From assembly GCA_934216615.1 (NCBI GenBank), contig CAKQCB010000006.1:124001-188000 (forward strand): DNA of 64,000 bases, in the 5' to 3' direction. Below the pieces are notes generated by a model. That model was not told the DNA's origin and ran no database searches. It was given only the letters and a program-made list of their open reading frames with translations. Source of the stretch: an uncultured Anaerolineae bacterium. GTDB taxonomy: Bacteria > Chloroflexota > Anaerolineae > Aggregatilineales > Phototrophicaceae. Shown one piece after another: positions 18,665 to 26,202 of the stretch; the first letter of the stretch is position 1; each line of letters begins with the position of its first letter. The translations under genes and the position numbers were made by a program.

Positions 18665-18976
18665 ATGTCATTACCCATTGATCCGCAAGAATCCGCTAAT
18701 ACTGGGGAAAATTTGCGCGTCAGAAACTTGACCTTAGCTGCATTTGCCGGTTTAAGTGGATGTTTTACAGTCACAATCATTGTGGCTGCGCTGTTAATCG
18801 GGTTGTGGTTAGATGCACATTTTCAACAACGTGGACCGTTTACCATTGGGTTGTTGTTGTTGAGCTTTCCTATCAGTTTATTTGTGATGGTGCGTACTGC
18901 GCTGGGTTCGGTGAAAAGCATTCGAACACAGCCTTTGAATGAACGACATCAAGAGTCGAACACGGAGGAGGGATAG
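18665..18976 (+). CDS. AtpZ/AtpI-like ATP synthase accessory membrane protein
   Basis: A 103-residue protein with two transmembrane helices (about 27-55 and 62-82) separated by a short loop LDAHFQQRGPF. Its size, topology and position at the head of the Fo genes match AtpZ/AtpI-family proteins, which assist c-ring assembly or Mg2+ handling in other bacteria. Sequence conservation in this family is low, so the call rests mainly on context. ATG at 18665 is the only sensible start. Fifty bases precede atpB. Confidence 0.65.
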   Translation: MSLPIDPQESANTGENLRVRNLTLAAFAGLSGCFTVTIIVAALLIGLWLDAHFQQRGPFTIGLLLLSFPISLFVMVRTALGSVKSIRTQPLNERHQESNTEEG

Positions 18977-19026
18977 TCTTTGATACGATTTTTGAAGATG
19001 TGTCGAAGTAAAGGAGAGCCGACACT

Positions 19027-20325
19027 ATGAACGCAACAATGCGTGGCCTTGTGATCTTAGGCGGGATGATCGCTGTCATGGCTGTCTGCGGGTTTATCAC
19101 ATTTGTGGTATTACCCGGAGCAGGTATGGGAGTTGCTCTGCCTGTGATTATGGTGCCGGGCGAACCTTATGATCCCGCCTTGCGTGCGGCTGGGGCACCC
19201 TTCTATTGGACAAACACCTTGACGGGTACAGTCATTCCGACTGTCGCTGTCTTGATCTTCACCTTCTTGGTGGTGAGAAAATCCAATGGTTGGAAGAAAT
19301 TGGTTCCCGGACGTTTGCAATCGATTGCGGAACTTGCTGGTGGCTTCATGTATGGCTTTGCTAAGCAAATGGCAGGCCACAACGCGCGGACCATTTTCCC
19401 GCTCGTTGCCACTATCTTTGTTTTCTTGTTAGCTGCTAACTGGATGAAACTTCTGCCGGGCGTTGAAAGCGTCGGCGTGATGCACTGTGCTGAAGAAGGT
19501 TTCTCTGGCTATGCCGCGACCACAGGCTTAGGTGGATATCGTCTGTATGCAGATCAACCTTTATTTGCAGGGCATTCTGCAACCCACGAATCCTACGAAG
19601 CATGTAATTCATTCTTCCATCATGGCGACGTGCACCCCCCTGCAGCTGAAGAAGTAAGCGCTACAGCGGACGCCATTCGTGATGAAGAAGCCACTTTGCG
19701 CACATCATTAGAAGGCACTGATGCTACAGATGCCGAAATTGATGCCCAAGTGGAAGCATTACGTTTAGAATTGACCCAAAGCATTTACCCTAACGCGACA
19801 TTGGCTTTGAATGAAAAGCAAATGCGTGATGGTGCCTACCCTTACATTTTCGTAGTGACACCCTATGTTCGTGGTGCGGCAACTGATCTTAACTTCACTA
19901 TCGGTTTAGCTTTGGTCGCAGTGGTTGCAGTTCAAATTTTTGGGATCAAGGCTTTAGGTTTAAGCTACTTCCAGAAATTCATCAACTTGCAAGCGCTTGG
20001 AAATGTGACAAAGAACCCGATTGGTGCAGTGAACTTTGTGGTCGGGTTGTTCGAAATCATTTCAGAACTTGGTAAAATCGTTTCACTGGCCTTCCGTCTC
20101 TTCGGTAACATGTTTGCAGGCGGTATCGTCGTGATCGTTATGTCTTTCTTGGTTGCGTTGTTCCTTCCCGCGGTCTTCCTCGGTTTGGAAATCATCATCA
20201 CAACCGTGCAAGCATTAGTATTCGCAGTTTTGACGCTGGTGTTCTCTGCTCAAGCGATGACCGCCCATCATGGGGATGACGATCATGGGCACGAAGCCGA
20301 ACATGGCGAACAACACGCACATTAG
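19027..20325 (+). CDS. atpB: ATP synthase subunit a, with a large exported loop
   Basis: Fo subunit a, which forms the two half-channels for protons against the c-ring. The essential arginine is Arg357 in SLAFRLFGNMFAGG. At 432 residues it is longer than the usual 230-290. The excess is one loop at about residues 145-268, between an N-terminal helix (FVFLLAANWMKLLPG) and the conserved NFTIGLALVAVVAVQ helix. The loop includes two cysteines and an acidic helical stretch. The C-terminus is His/Asp-rich (AHHGDDDHGHEAEHGE). AAGGAG lies about ten bases before the ATG. It is followed by atpE after 39 bp. Confidence 0.92.
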   Translation: MNATMRGLVILGGMIAVMAVCGFITFVVLPGAGMGVALPVIMVPGEPYDPALRAAGAPFYWTNTLTGTVIPTVAVLIFTFLVVRKSNGWKKLVPGRLQSIAELAGGFMYGFAKQMAGHNARTIFPLVATIFVFLLAANWMKLLPGVESVGVMHCAEEGFSGYAATTGLGGYRLYADQPLFAGHSATHESYEACNSFFHHGDVHPPAAEEVSATADAIRDEEATLRTSLEGTDATDAEIDAQVEALRLELTQSIYPNATLALNEKQMRDGAYPYIFVVTPYVRGAATDLNFTIGLALVAVVAVQIFGIKALGLSYFQKFINLQALGNVTKNPIGAVNFVVGLFEIISELGKIVSLAFRLFGNMFAGGIVVIVMSFLVALFLPAVFLGLEIIITTVQALVFAVLTLVFSAQAMTAHHGDDDHGHEAEHGEQHAH

Positions 20326-20364
20326 TATCTACATAACACTAGAAAACACTAAGGGAGAAAACTT

Positions 20365-20598
20365 GTGGAAGGTTTAGACGTAGGTTTGAAAGCTGTCGGC
20401 GCTGGTATCACCATGTTTGGTGCCTTTGGCCCAGGAATTGGTATTGGTTTGATGGTTCAAGGCGCGATGCAAGGTATCGGCCGTAACCCAGATGCAGCCA
20501 GCCAAATTCAGCAGAACATGATTCTCGGTATCGTGTTCGCCGAAGCTATCGCGATTTACGCGTTGGTGGTTTCGCTCATCATCCTCTTCGTGCTTTAA
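20365..20598 (+). CDS. atpE: ATP synthase subunit c
   Basis: Ring-forming proteolipid of Fo, 77 residues, two helices. The loop RNPDAASQIQQ faces F1. The ion-binding carboxylate is Glu60 in FAEAIAIYALV. The residues after it are Ala and Ile rather than Ser/Thr, so the usual sodium-binding set is missing and protons are the likely coupling ion (inference). GTG start with AAGGGAG seven bases upstream. Confidence 0.95.
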   Translation: MEGLDVGLKAVGAGITMFGAFGPGIGIGLMVQGAMQGIGRNPDAASQIQQNMILGIVFAEAIAIYALVVSLIILFVL

Positions 20599-20625
20599 TA
20601 CAGCGCGATCTTAAGGAGCGCATGG

Positions 20626-21513
20626 ATGAAGAAAAATACCTTAATGCGTCTGCTGCTAACATTCGTACTCGCGTTGAGTATGATGGTTACAGTGGTCGCT
20701 TATGCTCAAGAAGGTGAAGCTACGGCTGAACCTACAACAGAAACAACTGACAGCCATAATGAAGCTGCAGCAGATCAAGCTGAAGAAGGCGCTGCGGAAG
20801 AAGCTGTGAACCCATTAGTTCCACTCGGTATTAATGGTGGCTTCTTGCTGGCACAAATCATCAACTTCGTGGTTTTGTTTGGGCTTTTGGGCTTCTTGGT
20901 CTGGAAACCCCTGACCAATATGCTCGACAACCGTGCATTGACCATCTCTAAAGGCTTAGAAGATGCTGCGGCGGCTGCAAATGCCCGTCGTAATGCCGAA
21001 GCCGAAGCCGAAAAGATTTTGGCTGGTGCTCGCGCAGAAGCCGCCCGTGTCGTGGAAGATTCCCGTGCTCGTGGCGAAGAAGTGGCTCGTCAAGTGGCCG
21101 CCGAAGCGCAAACCGACGCTGAAAAGATTCGTGCTGAAGGTCGCACTCGTGCAACCGAAGAACGTGATCGTCAATTGGCTGACCTGCGCGGTCAAGTTGC
21201 ATCCATTGCTTTGGCAATCTCGCAACAATTGATCGGCGAATCACTCGACGAAAAGCGCCAAAACGCGCTCATCAGCGACTTCTTCACAAAAGTTCCTGTT
21301 GAAGCACGTAGCTTTAATGGGCCTGTCGAAGTCGTCAGCGCAATGCCGCTCAACGACGATGAAAAGTCCCGTGTTCAAAAAGAAGTCGGTGGCGAAATTA
21401 CTTACGGTGTTGATCCCAGCATCCTCGGTGGCTTGATTGTCCGCTCTAAGGATCGTGTGGTCGATGGCAGCGTGCGTAATAACCTGAACGAATTGGGTGG
21501 CCGTCTCCGCTAA
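20626..21513 (+). CDS. atpF: ATP synthase subunit b with signal peptide, fused to the C-terminal part of delta
   Basis: A 295-residue peripheral-stalk protein. Residues 1-27 look like a cleavable signal peptide (MRLLLTFVLALSMM, cleavage after AYA). An acidic Glu/Ala/Thr-rich stretch follows (28-62), then the canonical b helix (GGFLLAQIINFVVLFGLLGFL) ending VWKPL, a long Ala/Glu/Arg coiled coil (95-220), and a final 65 residues that match the C-terminal domain of subunit delta: VEVVSAMPLNDDEK, DPSILGGLIVRSKDRVVDG, SVRNNL. The helical N-terminal domain of delta, which binds alpha, is not present. The b identity is firm; the delta piece is a pattern match. No alpha, gamma, beta or epsilon gene follows. 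Confidence 0.88.
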   Translation: MKKNTLMRLLLTFVLALSMMVTVVAYAQEGEATAEPTTETTDSHNEAAADQAEEGAAEEAVNPLVPLGINGGFLLAQIINFVVLFGLLGFLVWKPLTNMLDNRALTISKGLEDAAAAANARRNAEAEAEKILAGARAEAARVVEDSRARGEEVARQVAAEAQTDAEKIRAEGRTRATEERDRQLADLRGQVASIALAISQQLIGESLDEKRQNALISDFFTKVPVEARSFNGPVEVVSAMPLNDDEKSRVQKEVGGEITYGVDPSILGGLIVRSKDRVVDGSVRNNLNELGGRLR

Positions 21514-21531
21514 GTTCTTCGTGAACTCATA

Positions 21532-21566
21532 AAAAATGCCGATGATCATCATCGGCATTTTTGTTT
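21532..21566 (+). terminator. Intrinsic terminator of the atp operon
   Basis: 14-bp perfect stem (21532-21545 with 21549-21562, AAAAATGCCGATGA and complement), 3-base loop, then TTTTTGTTTT. It ends the Fo gene set. Confidence 0.93.
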
Positions 21567-21759
21567 TCTGGTAATATCACCCATAGATTTTTAAGGGGGA
21601 TTTATGTGTGATTTTCAACGAAATAATAGAGTTTTGCTGAAGTAGAATTCTTTAGGACTGAGTTTCGTTGATTGTTTATAGTTTCGCTTTTGATGCCTGA
21701 AGGCAATTTTTTACAGACCTTCTTTGAGAAGAAATCGTGGTTCAAGAAAGAGTTCGTTC

Positions 21760-23322
21760 GTGACAATTCATCTCGTTGATCTTTTTGCTTCTGTCCCGCA
21801 AGAACGGTTATCCGTCTTTGAAATCACAGGGGATCATCATACGCTGATCACAGCGCCGGTTGTCGAAACGGATGCCGATGTGCGTCAGGGTGGGGTGTTT
21901 GTGGCCCGCATCGGTGCGAGTTCTGATGGGCATCGTTTCATCCCCAGTGCGATCCAAAAAGGCGCTGTCGCGATTGTGGGCGAAAAACCCATCACTGAAT
22001 TAGGGTTTGAATGTACTGTCCCTTATGTACAGGTGAGCCATGCGCTGGAAATCACAGGGTATCTCGCGGCGGCCTATCATCAATTCCCTTCGCGCAAACT
22101 GATCGTGATTGGCGTGACGGGCACTGATGGCAAAACCACAACCAGCACCTTACTTCACAGCATTTTGCAACATGCCACCGACCACAAAACCGGATTGATC
22201 AGCACCATCGCGGCTGAATTAGGGGATGAGAAAGTCGATACGGGGTTTCATGTCACCACGCCCAGCGCGCCCCAAGTTCAAGAACTGTTACAACGCATGG
22301 TGATGAATGGCTTAACCCATGTGGTTTTAGAAACGACCAGTCACGGGTTAGCACAAGGGCGTTTGAACGGCGTTGAGTTCGATATGGCACTTCTCACCAA
22401 TGTGACTCATGAACATCTGGATTATCACGGTAGTTTTGAGCATTACCGAGCTTCTAAAGGACGACTGTTTCACATGGCGGCGACATCACCACAAAAAGCG
22501 GGTGTGCCCAAGGTGAGCATTCTGAACCGTGATGATGCCAACTTTGATTTTTTCGCATCGTTTGCGGTTCAATCCCAAAAAACATACGGCATCGTGAACC
22601 CTGCAGATTACTTTGCCGAAGCGATTGAATACCGCGTAGGGGATACCCGCTATACCTTAAACGCGGAAGCTGAAAAGCGTGAAATCCATGTGGCTTTGAG
22701 CGGGCGCTTTAATGTGATGAATTCACTTGCGGCCATCAGCGCTGCTCGTAGTCTCGACGTATCATGGGCGCACATTCAAGAAGGATTGAGCGCGGTCAAG
22801 CAGATTTCTGGTCGCTTAGAACGCATTGATGAAGGGCAAGACTTCATCGCGATGGTCGATTTTGCGCACACGCCAAACGCACTTCGTAATGCGTTGATGG
22901 CAGGGCGTGAGATGGTCAGCACAGGCGGGCGCTTGATTTGTGTTTTTGGGTGCGCTGGTTTGCGCGACCGTGAAAAACGACGGCTGATGCCGGAAATTGC
23001 GATGGAGATTGCGGATTATTCCGTTTTTACGGCGGAAGACCCACGTACCGAATCCCTAGAGACGATTTTACAGACGATGGCCGAAGCCGCTGGAAATGTC
23101 GGTGGTATTGAAGGCCGTGATTTTGAACGGGTGCAGGATCGCGGTTTGGCGTTGTATCGCGCATGTACATTAGCGCAAGCAGGGGATGTTGTCCTCACCT
23201 GTGGCAAAGGCCATGAGCAGAGTATGGCCTTTGGAACGATTGAATATCATTGGGATGACCGTGATGCTTTGCGGGCGGCGTTGAGAGGTGAACCTCTAAA
23301 AACGTTGCCTACTGCGCTATAA
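21760..23322 (+). CDS. murE: UDP-N-acetylmuramyl-tripeptide synthetase
   Basis: Mur ligase that adds the third amino acid to UDP-MurNAc-L-Ala-D-Glu in the cytoplasm, 520 residues. ATP loop GVTGTDGKTTTS, catalytic THEHLDYHG histidine, carbamylated lysine in YRASKGRLF, and KGHEQ near the C-terminus. The substrate-selecting motif, DNPR in diaminopimelate enzymes, reads EDPR (TAEDPRTES), so the third residue may be diaminopimelate, but the change of Asn leaves room for another diamino acid. An in-frame TTG at 21724 is possible; I prefer GTG at 21760 with AAGAAAGAG upstream. It stands alone, about 200 bp behind the atp terminator. Confidence 0.92.
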   Translation: MTIHLVDLFASVPQERLSVFEITGDHHTLITAPVVETDADVRQGGVFVARIGASSDGHRFIPSAIQKGAVAIVGEKPITELGFECTVPYVQVSHALEITGYLAAAYHQFPSRKLIVIGVTGTDGKTTTSTLLHSILQHATDHKTGLISTIAAELGDEKVDTGFHVTTPSAPQVQELLQRMVMNGLTHVVLETTSHGLAQGRLNGVEFDMALLTNVTHEHLDYHGSFEHYRASKGRLFHMAATSPQKAGVPKVSILNRDDANFDFFASFAVQSQKTYGIVNPADYFAEAIEYRVGDTRYTLNAEAEKREIHVALSGRFNVMNSLAAISAARSLDVSWAHIQEGLSAVKQISGRLERIDEGQDFIAMVDFAHTPNALRNALMAGREMVSTGGRLICVFGCAGLRDREKRRLMPEIAMEIADYSVFTAEDPRTESLETILQTMAEAAGNVGGIEGRDFERVQDRGLALYRACTLAQAGDVVLTCGKGHEQSMAFGTIEYHWDDRDALRAALRGEPLKTLPTAL

Positions 23323-23357
23323 CGTAGGACGAACGCCTAAATCTTCCTGTGTGTCTG

Positions 23358-23366
23358 TGGTAAAAT
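23358..23366 (+). promoter_or_regulatory. Extended -10 before the glycan operon
   Basis: TGG followed by TAAAAT at 23361-23366, with no clear -35. It lies 43 bases before the chosen start of the GT2 gene. Confidence 0.4.
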
Positions 23367-23408
23367 CGCATTCATTCTGGAAACGTGGATAGGGTTTTAA
23401 ACCGTTTT

Positions 23409-24323
23409 ATGCATGATGTAGGGATTGTCATCCTCAATTGGAATACGGTTGATCTTTTGCGTGAATGTTTGCGCACGGTCTTCGCGAGTGAAGGTGATTT
23501 CACCTATCAAGTGGTGGTGGTGGATAACGCGTCGAGCGATCACAGCGCGGATATGGTGCGCACCGAATTTCCACAAGCCATCCTCATTGAGAACGCGCTG
23601 AACGAAGGATACCCCGCGGGAAATAATACAGGTTTGCATTATTTGGGGTTTGGGGGCAAAAATAAAGTGGATGCAAATGCGCCACGTTATGCCTTATTGC
23701 TCAACCCCGATACGGAAGTCCCTCCCAACGCATTATTTGAGATGATGCAGTTTATGGATGCGCACCCTGATGTTGGGGTCGCTGGCCCGAAATTGATCCG
23801 TGAAAATGGTGAGTTAGATAAAGCCTGTAAGCGAGGTTTTCCAACCCCGATGACATCGCTCTACCATTTTTCCGGTTTAAGTAAGTTGTTTCCCAACAGC
23901 CCGCGCTTTGCTCGTTACAACATGAGTTATATCGGCGACGATCAAGAAGCCGAGGTCGATTCTGTTGTGGGTGCTTATATGCAGTTACGCAAAGAAGTTA
24001 TCGATCAAGTGGGCTTGTTAGACGAAACATTTTTTATGTACGGTGAGGATATTGATTGGGCATACAGAATTCATCAGGCCGGGTGGAAAATCGTGTATCA
24101 TCCCCAAGTCGTCGTCAAACACATCAAGCGGGCGGCGAGCAAACAGAGCAAGAAAGCTCAGTTCGAGTTTTGGAGAGCGATGCTGATCTTCTACCGGAAA
24201 CACTACCGGAAGACGACACCTTTTTGGCTTCACAGCCTGATTCTAACGGGTTTGCTCGCCAAGGGGGGGACAAACCTCTGGAAAGAAATTCGACATCCAA
24301 CGATACCGACACCGGTACAATAA
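23409..24323 (+). CDS. Family 2 glycosyltransferase
   Basis: A 304-residue GT-A enzyme of the rhamnosyltransferase-like GT2 group. N-terminal nucleotide-sugar fold with VGIVILNWNTVDLL, VVVDNASSDHS and NEGYPAGNNTGL; metal-binding LLNPDTEVP (the DXD equivalent); acceptor-side motif FFMYGEDIDWAYRIHQAGW. A soluble cytoplasmic enzyme that probably adds a sugar to a polyprenyl-linked glycan made by the transferase encoded next. An in-frame GTG at 23385 would add eight residues; the ATG is preferred because the catalytic strand begins three residues later. Head of a three-gene operon. Confidence 0.85.
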   Translation: MHDVGIVILNWNTVDLLRECLRTVFASEGDFTYQVVVVDNASSDHSADMVRTEFPQAILIENALNEGYPAGNNTGLHYLGFGGKNKVDANAPRYALLLNPDTEVPPNALFEMMQFMDAHPDVGVAGPKLIRENGELDKACKRGFPTPMTSLYHFSGLSKLFPNSPRFARYNMSYIGDDQEAEVDSVVGAYMQLRKEVIDQVGLLDETFFMYGEDIDWAYRIHQAGWKIVYHPQVVVKHIKRAASKQSKKAQFEFWRAMLIFYRKHYRKTTPFWLHSLILTGLLAKGGTNLWKEIRHPTIPTPVQ

Positions 24324-24334
24324 TTGCGTCTGCC

Positions 24335-25774
24335 ATGAGCGAAAAAAGCCAAGAACGTATTCGGAAATTTTCCGATTTATCTCTGTATCTCGTTGACATC
24401 TTCATGTTGGCGCTTGCGTTCTGGTTGGGCTATGAAGCGAGTAAATCCTCATTGTTATTTGGCCCATTGATTGGCGGGGTCGAATTTTCGCGTTACATCC
24501 CCATGTTGATCCTTCAAGTGGTGTTCACCGTCACGATTTTCTATTTACAACGGATGTATCATCAACGCCGTTCGATCAGCCGAATCGACTTAGCGCGGAA
24601 TATTATCGCGCTCGTCACGGTGAGTGTTTTCCTCGTCAACGGGGTGCAAGAGGCTTTTTTCCGCAGTACGTCCATCGTCCCTGCGGATTATCCGCGTCGA
24701 ATGTTATTGTTCGTATGGTTGTTCTCGATGATTTTGATCATCGTAGGGCGTGAACTACACCGCTGGTTCAAAGTTTACTTACGCCGTCGTGGCTATGAAC
24801 GGGATAACCTGCTGATTGTAGGTTTGGGCAGAATTGCCACCAGCATCGCTGACAAAATCATCGCCAGTACGGAACTAGGCTATAACTTACTTGGCTTGGT
24901 CGATGCTCGGCCGACGATGCCTCATCCGTCCGTGCCTTCAAAATGGGATATTATTGGCAGTGTCGATGAGCTGGATTATCTGATCGACCGTTATAAAGTA
25001 GCACAGGTGATCATCGTCCTTCCCGACGCACACCGTGATGAATTGGTCGAGATGGTGGCAAAGTGCCGTCGCGGGCGTGTCGATGTCAAAGTTTATCCTG
25101 ACGTTTTATCATTCATGTCTCATGATATGTCAGTGGATGAATTGGGCGGGATTCCGCTCATCACCGTGCGTGATATTGCCTTGCGTGGGTGGAAACTCAG
25201 CTTAAAACGCGGGTTAGATGTCGCGGGGTCTTTATTTGGCTTGGTGGCCTTGTCGCCCTTCATGCTTTTAACAGGGATATTAATCCGTTTAGAATCACCC
25301 GGGCCTGTGTTTTATACGCAAGAACGCATGGGGCTGGATGGACGTCCCTTCCACATGATTAAATTCCGCTCGATGCGAAGTGATGCCGAACAAAAAGGGG
25401 TCGGCTGGACGACACGGAATGACGACCGTGTGACGCGCCTTGGGCCTATCATGCGGAAAACGTCATGGGATGAAATTCCTCAGTTGATCAATGTCTTTTT
25501 AGGGGAAATGAGCCTTGTCGGGCCACGCCCAGAGCGCCCCTATTGGGTACAGCAATTCCGCGATAAAGTGCCGCGCTACATGGAACGTCACCGTGAAAAG
25601 GCGGGGATGACAGGTTGGGCGCAGGTGAATGGGATGCGCGGGGATACCTCCATCGAAGACCGTACCGCCTTTGATCTTTGGTACGTAGAAAATTGGTCAC
25701 TTTGGCTGGATATCAAAATTATCATTCGAACTGTGCTGAATATTGTGCTGAACCGTGACCAGAATGCTTATTAA
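24335..25774 (+). CDS. Polyprenyl-phosphate sugar-1-phosphate transferase (WbaP/CpsE type)
   Basis: Initiating transferase of surface polysaccharide synthesis: moves a sugar-1-phosphate from a UDP-sugar to the lipid carrier in the membrane. 479 residues: four N-terminal helices, a Rossmann-like central domain (LIVGLGRIATSIADKI), one more helix in LKRGLDVAGSLFGLVAL, and the catalytic C-terminal domain with KFRSMRSDAE, TSWDEIPQLINVFLGEM, SLVGPRPERP and EKAGMTGWAQVNG. The frame is open back to 24056 across the GT2 gene, but the ATG at 24335, 11 bp past its stop, gives the normal N-terminus. No strong ribosome binding site is visible, so coupling to the upstream gene is likely. Confidence 0.88.
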   Translation: MSEKSQERIRKFSDLSLYLVDIFMLALAFWLGYEASKSSLLFGPLIGGVEFSRYIPMLILQVVFTVTIFYLQRMYHQRRSISRIDLARNIIALVTVSVFLVNGVQEAFFRSTSIVPADYPRRMLLFVWLFSMILIIVGRELHRWFKVYLRRRGYERDNLLIVGLGRIATSIADKIIASTELGYNLLGLVDARPTMPHPSVPSKWDIIGSVDELDYLIDRYKVAQVIIVLPDAHRDELVEMVAKCRRGRVDVKVYPDVLSFMSHDMSVDELGGIPLITVRDIALRGWKLSLKRGLDVAGSLFGLVALSPFMLLTGILIRLESPGPVFYTQERMGLDGRPFHMIKFRSMRSDAEQKGVGWTTRNDDRVTRLGPIMRKTSWDEIPQLINVFLGEMSLVGPRPERPYWVQQFRDKVPRYMERHREKAGMTGWAQVNGMRGDTSIEDRTAFDLWYVENWSLWLDIKIIIRTVLNIVLNRDQNAY

Positions 25775-25777
25775 ACA

Positions 25778-26095
25778 ATGACTGAAAAAACACCTGTCAC
25801 ACTACCTGAACTTGCCCAAGCCATGCACAAATTTGTCGAGAGTAAGGGGTGGTATAAAGAGGATTCTTTACGCCCTCAAACCCTCAAGAATTTGGCGATT
25901 TCACTGTCTCTTGAAGCCAATGAAGTGCTTGAACATTTCCAATGGGGCGAAGAAAGCGCTGACCGCGAAGAACTCGCTTCCGAATTGGCCGACGTGTTAC
26001 TCTACTTACTGCAAATCGCCAGTTTAAGTGAGATCGACTTGACCCAAGCCGTGCTCGACAAGTTGAAAATCAACCAAGACCGTGAATGGAAATGA
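25778..26095 (+). CDS. MazG-like nucleotide pyrophosphohydrolase
   Basis: A 105-residue all-alpha NTP pyrophosphatase (MazG/dCTPase superfamily). The metal-binding pattern is visible as SLEANEVLEHFQW (E-x3-E) and ELADVLLYLLQIA (E-x2-D). Such enzymes hydrolyse non-canonical or excess (d)NTPs to monophosphate and PPi in the cytoplasm. It starts three bases after the sugar transferase stop, so is co-transcribed, though no functional link to glycan synthesis is evident. It is followed by an intrinsic terminator at 26149. Confidence 0.85.
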   Translation: MTEKTPVTLPELAQAMHKFVESKGWYKEDSLRPQTLKNLAISLSLEANEVLEHFQWGEESADREELASELADVLLYLLQIASLSEIDLTQAVLDKLKINQDREWK

Positions 26096-26148
26096 ACTTT
26101 ATCAATCCTTTGGCTTGACGAAGATGCGTTTTCATAGAAAGATTATGC

Positions 26149-26179
26149 AGGATTCGTTCACCGAATCCTTTTGTTATTT
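26149..26179 (+). terminator. Intrinsic terminator between mazG-like gene and proS
   Basis: 8-bp perfect stem (26149-26156 AGGATTCG with 26162-26169), 5-base loop, then TTTGTTATTT. It ends only about 24 bases before the proS start codon. Confidence 0.8.
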
Positions 26180-26202
26180 ATTTAGATTAAGGGAATACGT
26201 AG

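Noticed and set aside
26100..26202. T-box riboswitch before proS
   Set aside because: The leader is too short (about 100 bases) and I see neither a Stem I with specifier loop nor the conserved T-box bulge; only a plain terminator.
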